Below the pieces are notes generated by a model. That model saw nothing but the letters and a program-made list of their open reading frames with translations, was not told the DNA's origin and did not search any database. The translations under genes and the position numbers were made by a program. Source: DASRRB01 sp036732755 (GTDB taxonomy: Bacteria > Planctomycetota > B15-G4 > SIAN01). From it: DNA of 13,413 nucleotides. Where the stretch lies: contig DAINBU010000126.1 in assembly GCA_036732755.1 (NCBI GenBank), forward strand, positions 1 through 13,413. Reading direction: 5' to 3'. Shown one piece after another: positions 8,024-13,413 of the stretch (its first letter is position 1; every line of letters begins with the position of its first letter).

Positions 8024-9987
8024 ATTGGCTCGCGGTCGACCTGACGAACCTGTTCCGCTGCCACTGGATCCAGGGCTGCGTGATGATCCTCGTCTTCTTC
8101 TGGGCCTTCCTCGCCCTGCTGGGGATCCGCAACGCCCGCTTCCCGTGGCGCATCCTCGGCGGTCTGAGCTTCGTCATCGGCTCGACGCTCTGGCTCGGCC
8201 TCCATCCCGGCATCGAGTTCGACACCGGCGACCTCGGCCGGATCGTCCAGCACAGCCTCGCCGGCCGCATCTCGTCGTCGTTCGCGCTCTCCGGCCTCTC
8301 GGCGCTGCTGCTGGTCTGCTCGCTGATCGGACTGCTCGTCGCGATCGACTGGCTGCCGCTGCTCCCCTTCGCGCCGATGCTCGCGCGCGACGAGGAGCGG
8401 CGCGATGGCGCGCGGCTCGCGGGCGTGCCGACCGGGTTCGTCTCGCCGAAGATCGACCGCCCCGACGAAGAGCTCGCCCTCGCGCGCAGCGCCGCCGCGG
8501 CGGTCGCGCCGCGCGTGCGCGCGCCCGTGCCCGCGCCCGCGGCGCCGCCATTGTCAGTCGCCGCGCCCACGCCGGTCGCGACGCCCACGCCGCCGATCCC
8601 CACGCTCGCCCTGCCCGCCGTTGCGCCCGTCGTCCCGCCGCCGACTCCGCGCGCGGCGCTCGTGCCGCCTGCGACCGACGAGGTCGAGTCGCACGACTCC
8701 GAAGCGGGCGAGCGCGACGACGCCGAGCCCGAGGACGACGACGCCCCGACGAACTGGGCGCGCTTCCGTCCGCGCACGCGCGCGGAAATCGACGCGCAGG
8801 AAGCGGCCGCGCGAGAATTGCAGCCGCCGCAAGTCGAAGCGCACGAAGAGGAAACGGCCGAAGTGAAGACGGCCGACAAAGCGCGTCCGCAGCCCGATTC
8901 CGCGTCCGCCGAATCGCACGAAATCGGGGACGAGTTGGCGGTGGACAACGGCGCAGCCACGTCGCATAACTCCACGGCCCTGGAGGGCGAAACCCGCGCC
9001 GTCGAGGATGACGCGACGGAAGAGAAGAAAGAGGACGCACCCGTGCTCGATCGAGATCAAGACCCGACGGAGGACGCGCCGCACGGCACGCTGGCCGTCG
9101 CCGAATCGCTCCCCGACGCGCCCGAAGCGGCGCTCGCGGAGACCCTCGCGCCCCGCCGCAAGAAGGAAGAAGAGGAGCCGGCCGAGGAGCCCGAGAAGGA
9201 AGACGACGAAGAGGAGGAGGGCGAAGAGGAAGAGGGCGACGACGACGACTTCGACGACGAGGACTCCGAGGAGGAGGAGGACGAGGACGAGGAGTTCGAG
9301 GAAGAGGACGACGAGAAGGAGGGTGACAAGGAAGAAGAGGAGGAGGAGGAAGAGGAGGAGGACTGGGACGACGAGGAGGAAGAGGAAGAGGAAGAGGAGG
9401 AGGACGACGACGAGGACTGGGAAGAGGACGACGAGGAAGAGAAAGAGGACGACGACGAGGAAGAGAAGGAGGAGGAAGACGACGAGTCGTCTTCCCGCAC
9501 CGATCCTCCGCCGTCCGCCGAGGCCGCCTCCGAGGCAGTCGCGTCGTCCGCCGTCGAGCTCGCTCCCGCCGAGGAGGCCCCGGCCGACACCGGGAGGCCC
9601 GAGGAAGAGGTCGAGTTCCTCGCCGGCGACTCCGCCGAGGCGACGGTCACCGACGCCGCCGACGGCCCGTCCGCCGAGGCCGCCGACGGCCCGTCTGCCG
9701 AGGCCGCCCCCGCGCCTGCAGACGTGGCGAAGCACCTCTTCCCCGATCTTCCCGACGAGGAGGCGGTCGTCATGGTGCGCGCGGTCGACCTGATCGCCGG
9801 CGCCGAATCGGTGTCGCTGTCGCGCCTGCAGCGCGAGCTCGGCATCACCTACTACGCCGCGGCGCGCGTCTTCGAGCGGCTCGAGAAGGAGGGCTTCCTC
9901 GCGCCCTACACCGGCAGCCTCGCGCGCGCGGTCCGGATCACCCGGGAAGAGTGGACGGAGCTCCAGGCCGACGGTGGCGCGGGCTGA
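8020..9987 (+). CDS. motorless FtsK-like protein: membrane domain, hyperacidic linker, gamma-type winged helix
   Basis: I know no named family for the whole protein. The N-terminus has three membrane segments (about 17-36, 45-61, 88-110). The stretch from Gly-Asp-Leu-Gly (70-73) through the last segment resembles Gly-Asp-Phe-Gly (140-143) plus membrane segment 4 of the adjacent FtsK at nearly the same spacing. Residues 165-215 are Pro/Ala-rich, and 383-489 are about 85 percent Asp/Glu. The C-terminus (about 579-648) aligns with the FtsK gamma domain: residues 599-638 match FtsK 823-862 without gaps, 16 of 40 identical. Between linker and gamma there is no P-loop, Walker B or other motor segment. 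The ATG overlaps the ftsK TGA (ATGA) and GGGAGG (8007-8012) lies upstream, so it is likely coupled to ftsK. Inferred role: a membrane-bound DNA-binding partner or competitor of FtsK. Alternatively the winged helix may bind protein (for example XerD) instead. Confidence 0.72.
   Translation: MNWLAVDLTNLFRCHWIQGCVMILVFFWAFLALLGIRNARFPWRILGGLSFVIGSTLWLGLHPGIEFDTGDLGRIVQHSLAGRISSSFALSGLSALLLVCSLIGLLVAIDWLPLLPFAPMLARDEERRDGARLAGVPTGFVSPKIDRPDEELALARSAAAAVAPRVRAPVPAPAAPPLSVAAPTPVATPTPPIPTLALPAVAPVVPPPTPRAALVPPATDEVESHDSEAGERDDAEPEDDDAPTNWARFRPRTRAEIDAQEAAARELQPPQVEAHEEETAEVKTADKARPQPDSASAESHEIGDELAVDNGAATSHNSTALEGETRAVEDDATEEKKEDAPVLDRDQDPTEDAPHGTLAVAESLPDAPEAALAETLAPRRKKEEEEPAEEPEKEDDEEEEGEEEEGDDDDFDDEDSEEEEDEDEEFEEEDDEKEGDKEEEEEEEEEEDWDDEEEEEEEEEEDDDEDWEEDDEEEKEDDDEEEKEEEDDESSSRTDPPPSAEAASEAVASSAVELAPAEEAPADTGRPEEEVEFLAGDSAEATVTDAADGPSAEAADGPSAEAAPAPADVAKHLFPDLPDEEAVVMVRAVDLIAGAESVSLSRLQRELGITYYAAARVFERLEKEGFLAPYTGSLARAVRITREEWTELQADGGAG
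9166..9486 (+). repeat. hyperacidic low-complexity tract (GAG/GAA/GAC runs)
   Basis: Codons 383-489 of the motorless FtsK-like gene. Only about 16 of 107 residues are not Asp or Glu; the exceptions include spaced aromatic residues (Phe, Trp) and single Lys. The coding strand is almost pure purine with C, and this produces long stop-free shadow frames on both strands. Glu runs reach ten in a row. It is a likely place for replication slippage and length variation between strains. Confidence 0.85.
9655..9702 (+). repeat. 24-bp tandem duplication
   Basis: Two adjacent 24-base copies (9655-9678 and 9679-9702) differ by one silent C to T change (9671 versus 9695). Each encodes AADGPSAE. A partial third copy (GCCGCC) follows at 9703. 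The duplication lies in frame in the linker just before the gamma-like domain and looks recent. Confidence 0.85.
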
Positions 9988-10017
9988 GCGGCGCAGCATC
10001 GCGGAGGGCGAACGCGC

Positions 10018-10644
10018 GTGACCCTCGCGAACCGGATCACCACGGGCCGCCTGCTGCTCTCGGTCGTCCTGTTCGTCCTGCTCGACCTGCTCGGCCGCGA
10101 CAACCCGATGGCGGGCCGCGCTGATCCCCTGCCGGGCTGGAAGCTCGCGACCGTCTGCCTCGCCCTGTTCATCCTGATCACCGCGACCGACGCGCTCGAC
10201 GGCTACTACGCGCGCAAGCTCGGGCAGGTGAGCGACTTCGGCCGCATCGCCGACCCCGCCGCCGACAAGGTGATCATCTGCGGCAGCTTCGTCTTCCTCT
10301 CCGCGATCCACTGGGGCCGCGCGATCGTGCCGCCCTGGATCGTGGTCGCGATCCTGGCGCGTGAGTTCATCGTGACGGCGCTGCGCGGCTACATGGAGCG
10401 GCGCGGCCACGCGTTCGGCGCCGATCCGGCCGGCAAGCTCAAGATGATCCTGCAGTGCTTCGCGATCGGCGGCGTGCTGTTCTACCGCGTCGTTTCGGAT
10501 GCGACGACGGTCGAGGCGGCCGGAGCGCGCGGCGTCTGGTGGTTCGCGGTGGTCTGCACGTGGGGCGCGCTCGTCACGACGGTGTGGAGCGGCGTGGGCT
10601 ACGTGAGCAAGGCGTGGGTCCACCTGCGCGAGGGGGGGCTGTGA
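10018..10644 (+). CDS. pgsA: CDP-diacylglycerol--glycerol-3-phosphate 3-phosphatidyltransferase
   Basis: Makes phosphatidylglycerol phosphate from CDP-diacylglycerol and glycerol 3-phosphate in the inner membrane, the committed step to phosphatidylglycerol and cardiolipin. The complete CDP-alcohol phosphatidyltransferase signature is present: Asp58, Asp61-Gly62, Ala65-Arg66, Gly75, Asp79 and Asp83, in the spacing D-x2-DG-x2-AR-x8-G-x3-D-x3-D. Several hydrophobic membrane segments surround it. At 208 residues the length is normal, and NRITTGRLLL near the N-terminus suits PgsA rather than the phosphatidylserine or cardiolipin branch. The GTG start follows GGAGGG (10003-10008) by 9 bases. The next gene carries out the next step of the pathway. 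Confidence 0.93.
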   Translation: MTLANRITTGRLLLSVVLFVLLDLLGRDNPMAGRADPLPGWKLATVCLALFILITATDALDGYYARKLGQVSDFGRIADPAADKVIICGSFVFLSAIHWGRAIVPPWIVVAILAREFIVTALRGYMERRGHAFGADPAGKLKMILQCFAIGGVLFYRVVSDATTVEAAGARGVWWFAVVCTWGALVTTVWSGVGYVSKAWVHLREGGL

Positions 10645-11228
10645 CGCAGAGGACTCTCGACGGAGCCCAGTCCGGCGGTCGTCCGCGCGCGCGCGTGATC
10701 GACCGCGTGAACCTGCTCCTCGTGAGCTCGCTCGGGCTCGGCTACTCGCCGTTCGCGTCGGGCACGGCCGGGACGCTCGGCGGCGTCGCCGTCGCGCTCG
10801 CGCTCAAGCTCTGGCTCTGCCCGCGCTTCGGCTGGAGCTTCGGCCTGGCGGCGGCGATCGCGGCGGCGGCGATCCTGGTCCTGGGCGTCGCGCTCGGCCC
10901 GTGGGCCGAGGGCTGGTACCGCGTGAAGGACCCCAGGCCCTTCGTCCTCGACGAGGTGATGGGCTACCTCGTCGCCGTGCTGCGCATGCCGGGGCGCGAC
11001 GCGGCGGGGGTGCTGCACGAGGGGCCCGGCTGGAGTGACGGCCCGAACTGGCAGGAGCTCGTGGTCGCCTTCCTCGCGTTCCGCGTCTTCGACGTCTTGA
11101 AGCCCTGGCCGGCGCGGCGGCTCGAGTACCTGCCGCGCGGCTGGGGCATCATGCTCGACGACCTCGTCGCCGCCCTCTATGCACTCGCCGTCGTCTGGGT
11201 CCTGCGCGACTACCTCCACTGGCGCTGA
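10641..11228 (+). CDS. pgpA: phosphatidylglycerophosphatase A
   Basis: Dephosphorylates phosphatidylglycerol phosphate to phosphatidylglycerol, directly after the PgsA step. PgpA family signatures are present: GLGYSPFASGTAGTL (32-46), the acidic DEVMGY (104-109), FRVFDVLKPWP (147-157) and GIMLDD with Asp173 and Asp174. Hydrophobic segments near 46-90 and at the C-terminus fit a membrane enzyme. About 20 residues rich in Gly, Asp and Pro lie between DEVMGY and the next conserved block and may be a lineage-specific loop. The GTG at 10641 overlaps the pgsA TGA (GTGA) with a G-rich site (10632-10638) just upstream, so the two lipid genes are probably translated together. The protein is 195 residues. 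Confidence 0.92.
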   Translation: MTQRTLDGAQSGGRPRARVIDRVNLLLVSSLGLGYSPFASGTAGTLGGVAVALALKLWLCPRFGWSFGLAAAIAAAAILVLGVALGPWAEGWYRVKDPRPFVLDEVMGYLVAVLRMPGRDAAGVLHEGPGWSDGPNWQELVVAFLAFRVFDVLKPWPARRLEYLPRGWGIMLDDLVAALYALAVVWVLRDYLHWR

Positions 11229-11329
11229 GGACAGCGCGGCGCAGCACGACGTCCCGGGAGCCCGAACCCTTGAATCCGAAGCCGACCGCGAGGAGGGCCG
11301 CGCCGCCGCGCGACGATTCGAGGTCGGCC

Positions 11330-12928
11330 ATGCGCGTGCCGGGCTCGCGCGTGCGCGCGTCGGGCATCGGCGTCGCCACCCAGTTCGGGCTCGCGACCGC
11401 GTTCACGCTCGCCCTCTCGATGATCGTCTTCGGCTACGTGGTCTACCGCCACGTGGCCGGCGTGCTCTCCGACGAGATCGACGCGCAGGGCGTCGCGGCG
11501 GCGCGCGCCGCGGCGATCGTCGACATCGACTGCTGGCGCGCCTACCACGGCACCGCGCTCGAGGGCCGGGAGAACGAGAAGGACCCGATCCTCCCCTCCG
11601 ACCCGCACCAGCGCGAGACCTTCGAGAAGCGCAGCGCCGCCAACCGCGGCCGCGTGGTGCGGATGGCCGACGGCAAGGGGACCAAGATCCTCGACGCCTA
11701 CGTCACCGACGTGATGAAGCAGACCGTGCTCAACGGAAGCGGCACGATCAGCTTCCGGCCCGAGGGCTCGATCCGCCGCATCGACGACGTCGAGGTGCAG
11801 GAGGGCACCTACACCGGCAGCGGCGACCGGCGCGCGCGCCAGTTCACCGCGCCGATCACGAACGCGTTCGGGACGCCGGCCGGCTACGCGGCGGTCGCGA
11901 TCTCGGTCGAGAAGATCGACGCCACGCTCTCCGAACTGACCCGGCGCATCGTCACGTTCACGGTGATCTTCATCGCGATCGGCGCGGTGGGCGCGTGGCT
12001 CGTCGCCAAGCGCGTGACGCGGCCGATCTCGCGGCTCGTGCAGGACATCGAGACGGTCGCGGCCGGCGACCTCACGCACCGCACGCATCCGAGCAGCGCC
12101 GACGAGATCGGCGTGCTCGCGCGCACCTTCGACCGCATGACGCAGAACCTCCAGGGCATGCAGGAGCTCGAGCGCAAGCAGGCCGCGCAGGAGCACCAGA
12201 TCGAGGTGGCGCGCGAGGTCCAGGCGGCGCTGCTCCCGGAGAAGCTCCCGGCCGTGCCGGGCTTCGTCGCCGCCGCCGCGTCGCGCACCGCGCAGCGGAT
12301 CGCCGGCGACTTCTACGCGATCTCCGACATGGCGGGCGGCGCGAAGCTGCTCTCCGTCGTCTCGGCGTCGGGCGCCGGCGTGCCCGGCGCGATGGTCGTC
12401 ACGATGGCACGCTCGCTGATCCAGGCGCTCGCGCCGGGCGAGACTTCGCCGGCCGAGCTGCTGCGCAGGGTGAACCGCCTGCTCGCGCCCGACCTGCGGC
12501 GCGGGATGTACGTCTCGGCGCTGCTCGTGCGCGCCGAGCCGGGCGGCCGCCTCGCGGTCGCCAACGCGGGCCACCATCCCCTCGTGGTCTGCCGGAAGGG
12601 CGCGCCGTCCGCCGAGGCGTTCCACAGCGACGGCATCGCGCTCGGCTTCGACAAGGGCCCCGTCTTCGACCGCACCATCAAGGACCGCGAGGTCCCGGTC
12701 GCCGCCGGCGACCGCCTGCTCCTCTGCACGCGCGCGATGTTCGCGACGAAGGACAAGGAGGGGCGCGAGGTCGGCGAGGAGCGCGTCTACCGGCTCTTCG
12801 CGCGCCAGTCGGCCCATCCGGGCGACGAGTTCGTCGACGCGACGCTCTCGGCCATCGAGACCTACCGCGAGAGGGCGGAGAGCCTCGAGGACATCACCTT
12901 CCTCACCGTCGTCTGGAGCGGCAAGTGA
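11330..12928 (+). CDS. membrane HAMP protein with degenerate SpoIIE/RsbU-type PP2C domain (likely pseudophosphatase)
   Basis: Sensor-type architecture: membrane segment 17-39, extracytoplasmic region of about 165 residues, membrane segment 207-227, HAMP (about 228-280), a short coiled coil, then a SpoIIE-like domain (about 295-525). Active members dephosphorylate anti-sigma-factor antagonists using two metals held by aspartates. Here the GGDFYD motif is AGDFYA (Asp327 kept). The DVSGHG motif is SASGAG, so its Asp is Ser345. The TDG motif is TRA, so its Asp is Arg468. The terminal DDIT is EDIT (Asp521 kept). AGHHP is intact. Losing two of four metal aspartates argues against normal catalysis; a binding or scaffold role is inferred. 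GAGGT (11320-11324) supports the ATG; a TTG at 11270 with GGGAG upstream would add 20 residues. Its TGA overlaps the next gene's GTG. Confidence 0.85.
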   Translation: MRVPGSRVRASGIGVATQFGLATAFTLALSMIVFGYVVYRHVAGVLSDEIDAQGVAAARAAAIVDIDCWRAYHGTALEGRENEKDPILPSDPHQRETFEKRSAANRGRVVRMADGKGTKILDAYVTDVMKQTVLNGSGTISFRPEGSIRRIDDVEVQEGTYTGSGDRRARQFTAPITNAFGTPAGYAAVAISVEKIDATLSELTRRIVTFTVIFIAIGAVGAWLVAKRVTRPISRLVQDIETVAAGDLTHRTHPSSADEIGVLARTFDRMTQNLQGMQELERKQAAQEHQIEVAREVQAALLPEKLPAVPGFVAAAASRTAQRIAGDFYAISDMAGGAKLLSVVSASGAGVPGAMVVTMARSLIQALAPGETSPAELLRRVNRLLAPDLRRGMYVSALLVRAEPGGRLAVANAGHHPLVVCRKGAPSAEAFHSDGIALGFDKGPVFDRTIKDREVPVAAGDRLLLCTRAMFATKDKEGREVGEERVYRLFARQSAHPGDEFVDATLSAIETYRERAESLEDITFLTVVWSGK

Positions 12929-13236
12929 CGCTCGCCGAGTTCCAGCGCCGGATCGACGCGCTCTACGGCGCCAAGGACCGCGGGCGCGGCCTCGAGGGGA
13001 CCTTCATGTGGTTCACCGAGGAGGTGGGCGAGCTGTCGCGTGGGCTGCGGCGCGGCGTGAAGGGCGCCCCGCTCGAGGAGGAGTTCGCCGACGTCCTCGC
13101 CTGGCTCGCCACGCTCGCGAGCATCGCGGGCGTCGACCTCGAGGCGGCCGCGCTCGCCAAGTACGGCGCCGGCTGCCCGCGCTGCCGCGCGACGCCGTGC
13201 CGCTGCCCCGAGCCGGCGAAGGCGGGCGCACCCTAG
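12925..13236 (+). CDS. small MazG-like nucleotide pyrophosphohydrolase with C-terminal Cys cluster
   Basis: All-alpha NTP pyrophosphohydrolase family: members hydrolyse nucleoside triphosphates to monophosphate and pyrophosphate, often clearing damaged or non-canonical nucleotides. The metal-binding signature is complete: Glu32-Glu33-x-x-Glu36, then Glu53-x-x-Asp56. At 103 residues it is a single-domain member, not the two-domain E. coli MazG, so the substrate cannot be told from sequence. The C-terminus carries CPxC followed by CxC (Cys84, Cys87, Cys92, Cys94), which could bind zinc. The GTG start overlaps the preceding TGA (GTGA), and the protein begins MTLAEFQRR. The reading frame continues open upstream inside the previous gene, but that part shows no family character. 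Confidence 0.85.
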   Translation: MTLAEFQRRIDALYGAKDRGRGLEGTFMWFTEEVGELSRGLRRGVKGAPLEEEFADVLAWLATLASIAGVDLEAAALAKYGAGCPRCRATPCRCPEPAKAGAP

Positions 13237-13413
13237 AGCCGATCCGCGCCGCGGCTTGGAACTGGAGCGGACGTCGAGGGCGGGGGTGAAGAGGCCGCGG
13301 GGAGCGAGGCGTCGTGGTCGAACGCGCGACGGGCGCGGGCGGGTCGAGGGTCGGAGGAGAAAAAGGCTCGATGGACGGGACACGCTCGCCCCAAACCAAA
13401 AGTTGAACGGGGG
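13237..13413. other. 3' end of window without a recognised gene
   Basis: These 177 bases hold no frame I can assign. A weak stem AGCCG/CGGCT (13237-13241 and 13252-13256) directly follows the mazG-like stop but has no T-run. Near the end, a purine block GGAGGAG (13353-13359) precedes an ATG that opens only an 11-codon frame (13371-13406), and TTGAAC (13402-13407) could be a -35 box for a gene beyond the window. None of this is strong. Confidence 0.4.

Noticed and set aside
8020..9987. Frameshifted or pseudogene copy of ftsK
   Set aside because: The frame is intact over 655 codons with its own start and coupling, membrane segments and an end domain. There are no motor remnants in any frame, so it does not look like decay.
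8554..10623. Stop-free frame of 689 codons on the - strand
   Set aside because: It is the complement of the acidic linker gene and pgsA. The Leu/Val runs are simply the reverse complement of Glu/Asp codons, not membrane segments.
11210..12817. Stop-free frame of 535 codons on the - strand
   Set aside because: It is opposite the HAMP-SpoIIE gene, whose membrane, HAMP and PP2C-like motifs identify the coding strand.
11179..12924. Long upstream extension of the mazG-like frame
   Set aside because: It is Arg-rich shadow of the SpoIIE-like gene. MazG similarity begins only at the GTG 12925, which overlaps the preceding stop.
13371..13406. Eleven-codon open frame after a purine-rich block
   Set aside because: It is too short to support as a gene and has no recognisable features; a leader peptide cannot be judged because the window ends.

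Overview
This is a very GC-rich bacterial window with G or C at most third codon positions. It reads as an ordinary chromosomal housekeeping region: twelve genes are well supported, all on the + strand and tightly packed, with four stop/start overlaps of the ATGA or GTGA kind. I see no tRNA, rRNA, CRISPR array or insertion sequence. A type II secretion pseudopilin points to a Gram-negative envelope. The run tpiA-secG-(pyrE)-yicC-gmk, a Thermus-type PyrE and a HAMP-SpoIIE protein would fit a Planctomycetota-like or similar deep high-GC lineage. That placement is only a guess from gene order.

Layout: (1) 75-1583, a GspK-like minor pseudopilin, possibly the last gene of a secretion cluster that begins upstream of the window. 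(2) 1664-5149, tpiA, secG, pyrE, yicC and gmk: glycolysis, protein export, pyrimidine and GMP metabolism, and an RNase. This run ends at a convincing hairpin plus T6 terminator (5183-5210). (3) 5224-13236, a probable second operon: ftsK; an unusual 655-residue membrane protein; pgsA; pgpA; a HAMP-SpoIIE-like protein; and a small MazG-like protein. The last 177 bases hold no convincing gene.

The most unusual part is the ftsK operon. Directly downstream of an intact FtsK DNA translocase, and overlapping it by ATGA, lies a protein that appears to be an FtsK without its motor. It has an FtsK-like N-terminal membrane domain, a long Pro/Ala and then extremely acidic linker, and a C-terminal winged helix that aligns without gaps to the DNA-reading gamma domain of the neighbouring FtsK. 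No P-loop ATPase lies between them. The same operon makes phosphatidylglycerol in two successive steps (PgsA, PgpA). It also encodes a membrane HAMP-SpoIIE protein in which two of the four metal-binding aspartates have been replaced, so it looks like a pseudophosphatase. Together this suggests a membrane, chromosome-segregation and division operon with two non-enzymatic derivatives of known enzymes (an FtsK without an ATPase and a PP2C without its metal site). The functional link is inference.
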